DNA of 64,000 nt, from the NCBI GenBank assembly GCA_964247055.1, contig OZ176054.1:10292001-10356000 (forward strand), in the 5' to 3' direction. The stretch is from Paragordius varius (taxonomy: Eukaryota > Nematomorpha). Made by a program: the position numbers and the translations under genes. The notes below the pieces were generated by a model. That model was not told the DNA's origin. It did not search any database and saw nothing but the letters and a program-made list of their open reading frames with translations. Shown here in pieces: positions 25,301 through 39,000 of the stretch; within the stretch, counting starts at the first letter, position 1, and each line of letters starts with the position of its first letter.

Positions 25301-25315
25301 TAATTAAACAACATG

Positions 25316-28300
25316 TCATATTTTTTGTTTTCGCTCAAATTTTGTGACATTTCTATAGTTATTTTCAGTCCTTCCAATGGATTTTTCCCTTTGATGAGCA
25401 GTTTTTATCAATGGACTTTTGTGAATCTTACAATCGAATGTTTGGCCCATATACAAAATTTGCAAAGGTGAGTTTGTTTGCAACAATCGAGTTTTTAACT
25501 CTTTAGATATGTATCCTAATGCAACATGTCTTCCTAGGTCCCAACTATAGGCACCGCTCGTTGTAAATCCGATACACTAAAGTGTTAAAAAATAAGGGAA
25601 TATTTTTTAAAACAATTTTTATCAAAAAAACAAAGAGTCAAAAATACAATCGTTTTACCTTTCATTTTGGTCTATAACAGCTAATTAATATAATGTTTGA
25701 CACAAAATTGAAACATTCATCCTAAATAATTTTATTTGAAAATTATCACTATTCAGTAAAATAAATTACCTCGTTATCGAACCACAAGCTTTCATTACCA
25801 TCCAAATCAATTGCATCTATCCCTATGGACTCATGGTTCAAGAGTTGGGTTGATTGTTTCGAGGAAATGTTTTGCATCGTACTATTATTCTCAATGGTAA
25901 AATAACACAAAACTTTATCGGGAAAGTTTGTTTCAATAAACTTCTTTTTTATCTTTGTAAGGTTTGAAGCCCCATTGAAATTTGTGTTTTCGTTATCTAA
26001 CCGTATAAACATACCTAAGCCAGCTTGATACGGATTTGAGTCCATATTCATCTAATTATGTATTAGAAAAACCATTTTATTTTCCTCACAAATTTCATTC
26101 ATTTATACACTTTTCTAGATATTTCCCACAATGTTTGCTATTTAATCACCCTGAGTTTTTATCAAATTCTTTTAAAAATTTGGAGTTGGTATATTAATAT
26201 ATTCACAGTAATCCCCTAAAAACAGTTTCAGCTCATTTGTCAAAATTTTATCAGTGAAAACATTAATTTCTTAAACCAAAAAAACCAAGTTTAAGCATTA
26301 AAAGGGTCAAAAATAATATTAGATATCTACTTAAATTCATGGTAAAAAGCAAAAAATATGCAGCCTTCTCCAATTCTATAAAGCTTATTGACAAAAGTTT
26401 GATAAAATCGACAAAAAATATTCGAAATATAACGATTATTCAAAGCTTCAATCGCAAATATGAATATGAGAAAAGTGTGATACTAATAATTGATTAAGTA
26501 TAATGCAATAAGTATTAGATAATGTTGAATATTATGCTAAAATAAATTACTTCATGAGACCAGGCACGAAAACCCTTTTCGATACGAAGAGAGTTCATAG
26601 CAAAACTTCCTGCACTTTTAATCCCAAACTCTGCGCCCAGTTCCTCCAATAAACGATAAAGGTTAAGAGAATCCACACAATCTGAATACAATTCCCAACC
26701 ATATTCACCTTCATAATAGGAGAATGTTTTTATTTAGATGGACCAAAAATACATTGCTATTTAATAGCAAAAAAAAGATAAAACACCTGTATAACTAATG
26801 TTTAAGGCAATAATGGGATGTTTAATATCATAGGTCCCCATTGATTTTGGAAACGATATTATACGATTTTGCATATGTTGATTTAATGATGATAAATTCT
26901 GAGCCTGCACTGGGTTTACTTTAACATGCCTTAATAGTTTTTCCATAAGATGTGGTGCCAATTTGCCAGCAAAACTTATGCAATGAAAACTTTCCGTCAC
27001 ATTTTGCAACATTATACTCTCAGCGTAATTGGGTGAATTAGAAATGGAATGTTGCAACCATCTATGACATTTTTTAGAAAAAGTAGATAACAAATAAGTG
27101 TTAGATGATAATACCACATTTGTCAAAAAAATGTAATAAAAATCATCACCTAAAATCGTGAAATTCGGAACCAGAACCCGAAAGTAAGAGATATTCATTC
27201 GGTTTAACTTGGCTAACAGTTAATTCCCCGTACACATTTCCACTTTGGGGTGCTATTATGTGGGATATGACAGTTTCTCCCAACTAATTTATATATTGTA
27301 AATTTATTTGACAAAATTAAAGTAAATTACAAGTATTATTATTTTTATTATTACTTTCGGGGTTTTGTTTGCTAATGTTTCGTTCAAAAATTTTGTCAGC
27401 ACATCAGGTGGTGACAAATCTTTATCGATTGTAGATGAGCTAGTATGGAGGTTATTTGAAAGATTATCACAATGTTCCTCCTTTGTTTGTACTAATCCCT
27501 TCTTTTTGAGGCTTAAATAGTATTTAGCGAACGGTGTTAAATCAAACAACCCTATACGTTCTTTAACAGCAAAGTATTCTTGCCTGACACACGCGTCATG
27601 TATATCAGGTTGAGCATAATAAGATGGTTTATATTTGTTTGCAATACCATAAGATTCGTTGGGAGAAGGAATGATATTTTGATGATCGTAGGCCGTATTA
27701 AAATACAGTGGAGTTTCCCAACCTATTACCCATATATATATATATATTAAAAATAAACAGCAATACCAAATAAGAAAGCGGCGTTTTCTAAACCAGTCAA
27801 TAAAGATATTTGCCAATCAATAAAAACGGTTTCATTTTGGATGAAAAATATCAAAACAAAGTATATAAATAACTTTTAACCATTATCAGCGTAATATTAG
27901 GATATTATTTTTTATAAAAACACAATTATTGAATAACGCTATTATATTCCAATGTCCAATCATGGACTTATTCCTTATGAGTATATTTTTTAACTAAATG
28001 AGTATTTTATGGTTTTAAAATATTATTTAGAAAATATTTAACAATATTATTTTATCGATGGTTTGCATTAATAATCCGGGCTAATCTATAGAATCTATAG
28101 TTTCGGATAAAATAATAAAATTTAAAAAAAATACATTTTCTTCTCAAATTGGTCATTTAACACATCAAATTGGAATTTAAGCATTTGCAACTTTAGTCTA
28201 ATTTGTGTAATTTCCCTATTGAAAACAAGATCCAATGACATCTGAAAAAAAAGAAGAGAGTAGCAAGGTTCAGTTGATTTGGTTCAGCGAATTAAATTTA

Positions 28301-29138
28301 AATAAAGAAGTTATCTATCTAAAATGAACCCACAATAGCAAAATTAAAAGCGGCACTAACGTCTAATAATTGGATTAAGCCCCTGGTTAAACCTTTTATC
28401 GCGATAAAACAAATTGAAGATACATATGGTTAATTATTTCTGGGAGATTGGCTAATAGTTCCGAGGACAAAGAGAAGCCACAAACTTTTAAGTACATACA
28501 TAGTGAACATTTGGGCATATTATGAAACTATTCGGTGAAAAAGGTTTATAAGCCCAAGTTAAACCAAGATCTCAAAAAATGGGTGTGTAAAACTGCGTCC
28601 AAATGTACCCCACCAATAGAATGCTAATATCACTGTCTAGGAACGGCTCCACCTAGATATCGCCAAGCCCATTGACAATTTATACTGGGTGGTACTAATT
28701 GATCATTGCACCCGCTGAGTGGAGGAGAGATGTCAGGAACGGTTAATATTAATATCCTAAAGTTTTTGAAAACATGTTTTTGCCGTTATGGTTACCCGAA
28801 AATGGTAATTACCTATAATGGCTCGCATTTCAAATCGGGGGAACTTGAGAAAACTCTATGGGGTTCTAATATTACACACGTAACCTCCAGTCGCTACCAC
28901 CTACTAACAAATGGGTTGGTAGAGGGAGTAATTTTGTACCTTAAAAAATCACTATTTACTGACTATTAATTCCCCGCCACGGAACAAAGATTGATTCAGA
29001 TTCTTTAGACCTACGGCAACAATTATGACAGTTCAACAAACGGAATTCCAGCGCATCTGTTTACAAAGTACAGAAAGCCCTTTATCATGGATGAAAGCCA
29101 AATGAGTTTATGGATATGCCCAACACTCCACAGGAGAA

Positions 29139-29176
<38 letters not shown>

Positions 29177-31030
29177 GAATAAATTGAGCACTAGAGAGGT
29201 GTGCAGCGTAACCCTCAATGGCAGTTATTCGCAAAAATGCTGACCAATTAAAGATCGCAAAGACTGTTCTGCCGAAGAAAGAAATGGAAGAAAGGAGAAG
29301 AATAAGAATGCCCAGCAATATCACTCAGCCTCACACCTCATCCGCAAATCAAGAAAAAGAGAATAGACCCACGGAGCATGAAATATAACCCCTGAAAACA
29401 TGGACAAGCACACCTAAATCTGGAGATTCAAGTGAGAATCCCCAACAGAAAAGTGAAGAGTTTCTTACTACAACTCATAGGTACCCGTCCGATTCCGATA
29501 ACCACCCGACAGATATCGAGCTTAAAGAAGAAGGTAGGTTAAAGGGTCAATAATCTTAGGACGTAAAAATAAAATGCTTTTGTCCATCCTAGGTTAAACC
29601 TATATATATATATATAAGAAGGAATTGTGGCATGCACAACACATATTAATTGTGTATATCATTTAATTTTAATTATTATACCTAGTAAATTAATATCATA
29701 TATAGAAATAACCAAAAAAATGCAATTTAATTTTTTTTTAAAAAGAGTCATAATGCGAATCATGAAGCTTGTATTTACAATTAAGGACCTTATGATAGGA
29801 CGGCTTCTGAACATACATTCGAATATCACCAAAAATTTACGATTCAAAGATACACTATTATAAAAATAAAATTTTTACCATTGCTAAATCCCATAACTGC
29901 ACCCCGGGCATTTAAATAAGCGGCCAATGATGTAGACCGTGTAACAAAAGGTCGACCGTCATAACGTTGTTCTTTGGGGACAGATTTTGCATTATTCATA
30001 CCGTAGGACTCACGAGCTTTCACGAAAACGAAATCTCTGTTGGTGTTGTGGGAATAAATAATGGTTAATGAATAAGAATATAAAATAAAAATTCGGTAAA
30101 AAAATCACATTTAGTCATTGGACTTAATAGAAAGGATGTAATAATAATATATAGGAAGAATTAGATGTTTTTGTGAGATATCGCTATAACAACTAGAAAA
30201 TTTAAACTAAATATGCAGCAAATATTGAAATTATAACCAACCGCGACTAATACAAATAATTTTTAAAGATTATGTTTAAAACCGTGATTACTATATAGCT
30301 AATCCTTTTAAATAGCAAAATAGGAAAGAAAGGTGTAAATTATTCGAAAATTCAATTATATATATATTTCATAATCGAAATTATATAGTTTATGAAGGCT
30401 AAATCAAGTTTAAGATGGTTGGTTGTCTTTAAAGAAAAACCTAAGTTTTTTAGTTTAATAGTTTATCAATTACATTTTATTATAAGCTAGTCTCTAAATA
30501 ACATATACAGAGAAAATAAAAAGCAAAAATGCAATAAGAAAAGGCTTTACTTGGAGGTCCAATTATAGCGTTCAGAGTCACACTCTATCAAATCATAAGG
30601 TGGTTCTCCATTCAAAATCCATTGAGCCAAATATTTACCCATCCCTCCTGCGTGAACTATGCCATACCTTACAATTTTGTGCACATAAAATAGGATAAAT
30701 TTAGTATAATATCACAAAGGTGAAAACTTTCTTTTTTTTCATTTTAATTGCTAGTTAATTTTTTGGTTTAGGTTCCATACATTTGCTTAAATAATTACGG
30801 TTTAAATGGTTCCGGTTCCAAAAAATTCAAAGATATATTACAATGTCAATAATAGGCAAGAAAATATCAATATATATATATATATATATAAGAGATATTA
30901 TGTTCAACTTTAAACGATTTTAATTTGAAAATTAGGGCCTTATTCAAAAATCCAAAAAGTGCAAAATGATCATCATGGTCCAATTAGTTTTTAGGCGTTG
31001 TTTTTTCTATTAAAACTCCAAAAGTAAAAA

Positions 31031-31094
<64 letters not shown>

Positions 31095-34000
31095 TACCCA
31101 GAACCAGCTGCTATCCAGAGACCTCGACCACCCCTGGGATGTGTTAATGGACCAACCAAGGGTAAAACATCAGGGGAATACATGATAGGTCCATGAACGC
31201 ACACTCTTATACCTAGCTCACGTAGGATGGGAAATCTATCCATAGCAAGTGTGAGGTGAGGCATTAATCGCTCAGTGTCAGGTTCAAAAAGTTCACGACC
31301 AAAATCTAATAAAATTATTTATTATAAAAAGTTTCACACATAAATTTATGTGAAAAATGCCTAAAAATGTGGTAAAAGTATCACATTTTTAATTCCATAC
31401 ATATTTAATTAAAATTAGAGTAATGGTTGAAATTTAATGCATTAAAATTAAAAACGATTAAAATGTCAACAAAAATTTAAGATATTAACAGAATTTTTGA
31501 ACCATCCATTATCATTAAAGTTAATCTAAATCTTATATTGGCATTTAAATTGAATATTTTCTTAAAACTATATAAAAAAATAGAGAAGCTATACTTTTAG
31601 GCACGCCTTGGTTTATCCATTTATCTAGAACGTGCATACTCTTTGACGATTCATACGGTCCAATAAGCAAACAATTTTTTTCCTGTCTTAAATAATAGGA
31701 ATCTATGTATACATAAATGGAATTAATTTAATGCTCCGCATAATGACAAAAAATTATCACATTATACCATAAAAAATTCATAATAATAATAATAAAAATT
31801 TGCTTGAAACTTTCCAAATCTCTCATAACGGCAATCTCAGTCAAATTATTCTGCTTTAAGGATTGAGATAATTCATCACTCGAATCCGTTATAAGGTATT
31901 GATGGCAAATAGGTACCAGAGGTGTATTGTTAATCCCGAACAAAGTATTGACTTCTGAGGCCCAGAGTCCTATATCGAGAAAAATATGGTTGGTTTATTT
32001 TATAAAATCTTTTTTGTTTTTAAAATTGTTTCTCAGAATTTTTGCAAAACATTCTTATTTACATTATAAGTACAATTATTTAGGATAAAACTATCTCATA
32101 TTTAAGTGCATAGCGCCTAAATCATATTCTTATAGCGTTGCGGTTTGAATTAGCACCGATTTGAAATTGGCGGTCATTAAACCCGGTTTCAAACCCAACA
32201 GTTACATAATAAATAATTTTTTTAAAAGGTAAACGATTTATATATTACCAAAAATATAAGTTAATTCGCTTAAAAAGTCATTTATAAGGTGTAGAGCAAC
32301 TTATAAATAGAATTTACCCAAAAAAACTAATTCTTATTTATGATAAATAAATATTAATTTTCCATTTATGTCATAATTTTCAAGGTTGACTAATACGATA
32401 AAAAATGAATTGCTATTTGGCCCTTTTTAGTTTAGGAATGAGAATGCTTTCTCAGATTATCTTTAAAATATCCAAATTATTTCTATGAAACTTGTAGGCT
32501 TCAGGTTATTTGGTTAAAGTTAAAGCACAATTTAATAAAAAACAAAAAAATTATCATCATTGAAAGGTTCAATTCGTTCTGCGTTATTAATAATTTCCAA
32601 TTTTCTTTTTTTTACAAAAAGGCTTTAACCGCATCTAACTATGTTAATATCACATCTTTAAAACACCAAAAAATATATAATTCAATACAATACAGTAAAA
32701 TGATGAACACAATGAAAGTAAGCCATTCTATGATAAATTTTTATTTAGTCAAACCATACTCTATGCATCGAAAAAACCCGATAGTTTCCTTTTTGAAAAT
32801 TTAGTAAATGATATGCTTGAGCTATTATAGCGATATTGCTGCTTAAATGAAACAAATGTAAGCTTTGAGATACTTTTTAAGCCAAGATGAAATTTCAAAC
32901 AAGCTAGGATAGAATATAGAGATAATCATAAAATCTTTTTTAATGGCTAACGAACGAAATTGCGCATGTAGAACATCCAAATAATGTCTTTTATTAATTC
33001 AATTAAAACTTTTAAGTTAAAACTATAAAATGCAAAGTTTTTGTGTGTAAAAAGAAAAATCACAACATACCGTTTACTTTTTATATCATAAAAAATTTGA
33101 GTTATATAATAAGATTATATATTAAAAATTCATATGAAGAATTTCTTAAACCCGATAGCAATTGATAGTTTAGTGTTGTTCAGTATGTAAAAATTATATT
33201 TGGTTTAATAATACATTTGAACAAAATAACTCAGAGAATTTGGCATGAATAGAGTTAGATGTTCATATAAAGAAATTTAAAAAGTATCTCATCATAAGAA
33301 TGCTATATTTAAAATTATTATAATTTCTAAAACATATGGATAAAATAATTATAAAACAAAGTGAAAAATTGTTAGATAAATGTTAAACGTATGCAAAGCA
33401 TATAATATAAAAAATATTTTAAATATAGTGATTTTTTGTTTAACTAGAAATTTCAGATTGCAATAAATATGCTTTACATGAATTAACCGTCAAAGACAAA
33501 TAATCATTATAAAAAACCAATAATTAAATAAATTTGCCATTTAACAGCCTTTGATAATATATTGGACAAATTAAAGTAGAATAGCCATAATTTAATAGCA
33601 ATATAGAATGAAACTATATTTGTATCCGCGTAAGTTCCATTTTCAAAACTAAAAAAACATATAATATGAGAGATTTAACAGTTAGTTGTTATCGACTTTT
33701 TAATTAGGGGTTACCAGTCTGAAATCGCGCGCTCTAAACCTTAACTTTAGGTGTGGATATAATTAAGATTAATAGTTACGTCGCTAATAGGGGAATATAA
33801 AAAATAAAAATAAATTTATTAAAATATCAAATTTTGCACAGAATCATCGTCAGAGTTATTTAAAAAAGTAAAACCAAATAAATTATTAACTAATTTATAT
33901 AATTTACAGTATGAGTAAGCATACATTGCTGGAAAGTTATTAATTATTGCCAAATAGCGTATACAACAAAGGGGGCAGTATTATTGGCTTATAATTATTT

Positions 34001-36068
34001 TTTAACTTTTTCTATTATTAGCCAATAATAATTCTCTTTGCTACATGTGCTATTTGGCAATTAATAGTTATGATTCTCGTAATGAATCAGACTTTGTTCT
34101 ATATAATTAAAGGTTACGATCAAGTGTTGCAAAATTTATAAGCATAGTTTAAACTTTTACTTAATGTTAAATCACAAATAAAAATAATTTTTTAGCCGAC
34201 GCATTAGTGATTGGTTCAAAAAAATTGTTAATAAAAAAGTATGAGATGTTTTTTTTCAGATTTCAGTAGATTTATCTTTGTAAAAATAAATCGGGTCGGG
34301 TTTTAATTGTTTTTTTAGTCGAATGATTCAAATTCGGTCGCCTTTTTTCCAACAATTTACAGACACACAATTAAAAAATGTGATTAGTGAAGCAAAAGCA
34401 TAAATAAATTAAAATATAAGAAATTTATCCAATGGATAATATAAATAAATACAAAAATTGCATACCGTTTTTGGTTTAAAAGGGTTTAAAAAAAGTCGTA
34501 CCAAACCTAATTTAAATATTTGCATATTACCTTATAGACTGTGATCTAAATTGTGGACTTATACGCTTGAGCAGTCATAAGAATGCCTATCTATTCAAAT
34601 ATAAACTCATAAAAATGATTTATTTTTATTTAAACTTTTTCCCGTTTGTCAAAATTTTACAAATATTCTAATTTGATTGAGGATTATGACTTCAAACTAT
34701 AGCTAAATTAACGGTCGAAACATTAGAAGGAATTTTAACATTTTTGATTTATCAAAATGTCGATAGTCATGTAAAAATCGTTTCTATAACAAGAAATGCG
34801 GCTGTATTAGAATAAAGTTAATTTTACTAAAAAGCATACTTTTTACCAAAGATATTATGGTAAATAAATTCAAATGTCCATATATGCAATTTTTTAATAA
34901 AAAACATCAATTAAAATTCATTTGTACTCATATAAATATTAATTATTAATACGGAAATATTTATTTTAATACCTGCACAATTTACTATATGTTTTGTTAC
35001 ATATTCACGATCAAACAATTCTAAACGACTATTTTTGGCATCAGTTGCTTTAATGCCTAAGCGCCAATTGTATCCGTCGAGTTTTTGATCAACTTTGTCA
35101 AACATGACATATTCCAATTGCGAATTCGTGTAAAGTGAAAACGTTTCAGGGCTTTGTTTCTTTGCATAACTTACAAAAAGTTGCGTTAAAGTATTTGGAT
35201 CTATATGACCATCATTTTCAGTTAAAAGTCCGGCATAAATCTAAGAATCGTATAATTTATAAAAAATTAAATCAAGAGAAAGCGGATAATAATATACTGA
35301 GAATAATTTTAAGTATTTTATATCAAGAATGTTAAAGGAGATATGTAAACCATAAAGAGCTTAATACCAAATACTTGCAGGGTTATAAAACCTATAATAA
35401 TGAATAAGTTTAAATATTAACATTTTCGGTATTTATAATGGGGCACATTTTGTGAATTTCATCCACACTGATAAGTCTTTGTTTTATGATAGAATCATCA
35501 ATCCAAATTTCCTGATTGGGTTTTGTCAAAGCTTTCGTTGCAAGCACGCAAGAATAATAACGATTCATTTGATATAACATTTCATTGTACCTTTTTAAAT
35601 ATCATTTTAAACAAATAAAAGTAATCTAAAAAAAATTATTAATGATGTGAGATATAAAAAATACCTTTCTTTAGTTGTAGCGATTCGTATACTATGAGGT
35701 TTATGGTATGCACTGATTACGCTTGGATCTATAAATAAAATATTGTGCAAAAAACCTTCAAAATTTTCAAACATATAATCATAACATTTCAAACTATCGT
35801 AATGAATTTTTTTCATGTTTATCCCAGGGTTAAAATAGGTTATCAATCCTGCCTAAAATATAAATAAAGGGTATTTTACAGCATGCCATGTTGATCCGGC
35901 AGTTAATTCTGTTTTTTCAAAAAGGGCACAATTTAATTCCGGCTTAATTTTGGTTAAATGATAAGCTAATGAAGCTCCAAAACATCCTCCGCCAATAATG
36001 GCCACATCTAATTTATGAACGAAACGTAGATTGGTGCAAGCACTGTAAAACTGAAAATTCCGTAACAT
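25316..36068 (-). CDS. DMGDH: Dimethylglycine dehydrogenase, mitochondrial
   Basis: Sixteen exons with consistent phases give about 1004 residues (human: 866). Exons: 36068-35880, 35852-35756, 35728-35665, 35590-35422, 35240-34973, 31969-31811, 31702-31595, 31305-31098, 30667-30551, 30036-29879, 27722-27355, 27283-27150, 27061-26787, 26708-26551, 26051-25770, 25576-25316. The first 20 or so residues, with spaced Arg, could be a mitochondrial presequence. The FAD site is [10 protein letters not shown] (24-33), and TAGSTWHA ends exon 1, its His62 matching the residue that binds FAD covalently in the family. [20 protein letters not shown] and [11 protein letters not shown] follow. The C-terminal half is the folate-binding GcvT-like part ([27 protein letters not shown]). 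The family oxidises N,N-dimethylglycine to sarcosine in choline breakdown. Extra length comes partly from a 35-40 residue insertion near 27400-27480. Sarcosine dehydrogenase and PDPR fit less well at the TAGSTWHA and HPLIPVQHQY-like positions. The gene looks intact. Confidence 0.93.
28270..29540 (+). mobile_element. Ty3/gypsy LTR-retroelement fossil (integrase region)
   Basis: This GC-richer tract carries recognisable Ty3/gypsy integrase: a zinc-binding N-terminal part, a central core with the NGSHFKS-like segment and a later TNGLVEG, and a degraded C-terminal extension. It is a broken remnant with several breaks. Gag, protease and reverse transcriptase were not recognised, and no LTRs were found at its ends. 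It lies antisense in the large DMGDH intron between the exons 30036-29879 and 27722-27355, and a (TA)n run occupies 29143-29174 inside it. Its degree of decay suggests an old insertion. Confidence 0.72.
31036..31092. repeat. (TA)n microsatellite beside a DMGDH splice donor
   Basis: About 28 TA units. On the - strand the donor of exon 31305-31098 (GG|gtagc) is followed almost at once by this tract. Confidence 0.95.
31970..34972. other. Largest DMGDH intron, no element recognised
   Basis: 3.0 kb of AT-rich DNA with no supported exon. The only structure noted is a short inverted repeat at about 33950-34070: ccaaatagcg and gggggcagtattattggct on one side, agccaataataattctctttg and ctatttggcaatta on the other. 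This could be the ends of a small palindromic transposon. Confidence 0.4.
35729..35755 (-). other. 27-nt intron in DMGDH
   Basis: On the - strand the sequence runs GAAG|gttttttgc...ttatag|ATCC. The 27 bases keep frame and contain no stop, so retention would add nine residues. Removing them brings the protein closer to the family length here. Confidence 0.55.
35853..35879 (-). other. 27-nt intron in DMGDH
   Basis: On the - strand the sequence is CATGCT|gtaaaatac...tattttag|GCAGG. Splicing restores the family motif [11 protein letters not shown] across the junction exactly, which is strong support that this very short intron is real. Confidence 0.85.
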
Positions 36069-39000
36069 GTGGTAAACCCATACGCAAACTGCAATGCACC
36101 TAAAACATTTGTTCCATATGGAAAATATATTATTATGTGTACAATGTTAACACTTATTCACATTGGGGTATCTAAATACCCCAGATTAATATGAGTTAGG
36201 ATTTTTAAAAACTACTGTAGGAAACGGTACCGATTTAAGTTTATGCTTCTATTTTAATAAAAATTATAATATTCCAATCTAAATAAAATTTTATATTGAA
36301 AAAACAATTCCATGTCAAACTACTTCGACGCCATTTTTATTTTACAAAATTTTTGCAAAATATCGTCTTCTTTAAATTTTAAAGGTAAAATTAAAGCTAA
36401 TTTTTTATTTAAATTACATTTAACATATAAAAATAAAAAAAGCGGTTTATTTTTATTTTTCAATTTCACCGTTGCACACGTGGCACGTTGACTAAATTTT
36501 TACCTTTAAGTTTTAGCTTAGAATAAGTAATATTAATTATTTTTGAATAAATATTTTTATATATTTCGGTTTATTAATGTTATATAAGTGCAATATTTTG
36601 CCATGGTATCGATTCCTTCCACATAAGTCAAGCGAGAAAATTTGATTTGGAGGTGATAAAATATCATATGATCAAGTAAAACTTAAAGATTTTGCAAGTA
36701 TGGTGTAGGTCACACTTGACAGATTTAAAAATATGGATAAAATTATTTTGGATTTATGTATAAAATTTAGGTTTTTTATGTAATTCAAACCTTTGTTATA
36801 TAAATTGTTAACCTGATATTTTGGCTAATTAACCTATTCATTGGGTGGATACAAAAGGGGTTAAATTTATAGAAAAACTCTGCTAATTAAGAACATGGCA
36901 TATAAAAATATGCTAAATATATCAATGAACGCAAAAAAAATTGATTATCGAAAATTTCTTAAAATTAATTAAATATAATCTTGTAAATTTTCAAATCGTT
37001 TTTTAAACGTTAAAGGTTACTTCACTATTAACTAATGTAAAGAATTTATTTCATCATAAATTTATTTCGAATGTAAGGTTGATAATTAATTAAAAATAAT
37101 AATATGTTCATTGTAATAAACATCATCCAATTATATTTGCAAATGGACTCCAAACACAATGAGTAGTGTGGTAAAATAATGCAAAGTGTTTTAAGGGCGA
37201 ATGGTTTCATCACTCTAAAAATTAATACTAGGCGCAATATTTAAAAAACTCTACAATATTAAATAAGATACATGCCAGTGAGTTTGAAAAACTTCAATAA
37301 ATGCATATCGTATCCTTATTTCATAAATTGCTGAAAATGGTCAAAATAATTTCCGTAAAATTCGAATTGGGTGGAAAAAATGTTACATTCCTAAGCAAAG
37401 ACTTGACTTAAGTGCTTTTTTTATCACCGATCTTCAAGTGTGCACTTGCTGGCTTAAGTAAACTTGCTCAACTTGCCACACTTGGCTTACAAGTCAAGTG
37501 CGACTTTTTTATCAGTCCACCCATTATATTCAATCCAGTCCAGTAAGAAAAAATTAATGTATATATAGAGAACATAACTCGCAAAAATTCCCTTTGCTTT
37601 TATTTTAAAGTTCCTTTATTTTAGACCTATTTATTATAAAGAGATGAGCAAATACTACAAAACTGTTGTTGTTTATTCCGCTTAGACGTCTAATATACAA
37701 ATAGATTAAATTTTAAACAATTAAATGTGGTTCGTCACCAGTTATCGGTGTTGTGCCTACGCTATAATAAAGGAAATGACCGTTTAATATTACAGAAAAT
37801 TTATTTTATTAAAGATATTATATATGAATTCGAAAACTTGATAATGTATTGGGAAATCGATACTCACCCTATTTTTAATAATTGGTTAATAATAACTGTA
37901 TCAACCATTCAATATTTAAAATATATACATTATATGTCGAAGCTTTTTTTGCTTAGTCCAATAATTTATCCAATCTTTAAATTTAAGTTTTACCAAAAAG
38001 GTAATAATTCCTCATTATTTTGCGCTATTTTATCATGCTTTAGCTATTTTCTTCCTCAAAATTTTATTGATAAAATTAGAAGATTATTTTTAATTATATA
38101 ATAAAAATTTTGGATGAAAAGCGTTCGAAAAATTAGGTACTAATTTGGAAACCTTTTCCAAATATCTGGCGACTGCAGAGCCATAAAAGTTTTAATGAAC
38201 TACCCAGGTTAAAGGTCCCAAATTTTGGGACCTATACTCATCGGTTCTGATTACTGTGCAGGAACGGTCTTGTTGCGGTTTCCTTTTTTTTCAACCTAGG
38301 TCGAAGTCCTGATATATTTATCAATTAATTTTTGTGTTATTCTGTGTTAAAGACTGAATACCGAATCTAATCATTTGCATATTAACTAATTTTCATATTT
38401 TATAAATATCCCTCCGTTTCTTATCATTGTCCTATTATAAATGCCGTTCCCCCGCTTTTATAATAGCTCATGTTTAGGAGTACGCAATGATATTAACAGC
38501 CCCACATTTCACATTTTTTGTAAAGTAATATGATTGTCGCATAAAATATTTTAAATTTTCTGACATCTCAAGGCTAAATTTTTCAATAAACAATATTTTA
38601 TTATGGATTATAGTTATTAAAATATTGTACATATGAAACAAAAATTAAAATATACATTAAAATCTCTCTTATTTGCTTTCAAGCGCCGCATTTAAGCAAT
38701 AGTTATTGTGTCTATTAATATACATTCAGTAAAAATCAAATTATCATCGACTAAAATTCCAACCGATCCCCCACCTCTTTTGAAATTAATTTCGCCCATA
38801 TACGCTTAAAGAATTCCCTATCTAAGTCATATATGTCACCGATTACACAAACTGAATTTAAAACAAACTTAAAATAAAATATATAAAATACATAGCAAAG
38901 TAGTATCGATATCCTATATACATTTATTGGATTTATCTAAGGTAGACCATAGTCATAAATATTTTTCTCCAAGCCAATTTCATGTAAAAATATTTAAACA

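Noticed and set aside
25362-25467. A + strand exon reading [18 protein letters not shown] with ttttcag before it and gtgagt after it
   Set aside because: It is the antisense of the last DMGDH exon (25576-25316), whose - strand reading matches the family C-terminus; the splice-like signals are chance.
37727-38101. A 124-codon open frame on the + strand
   Set aside because: Composition is AT-driven (Ile, Phe, Tyr, Lys, Leu), no splice context, no family resemblance; long chance frames occur in such DNA.
38213-38231. Perfect palindrome ggtcccaaattttgggacc as an operator or terminator
   Set aside because: Such short palindromes are not regulatory evidence in an animal genome and nothing nearby supports a role.
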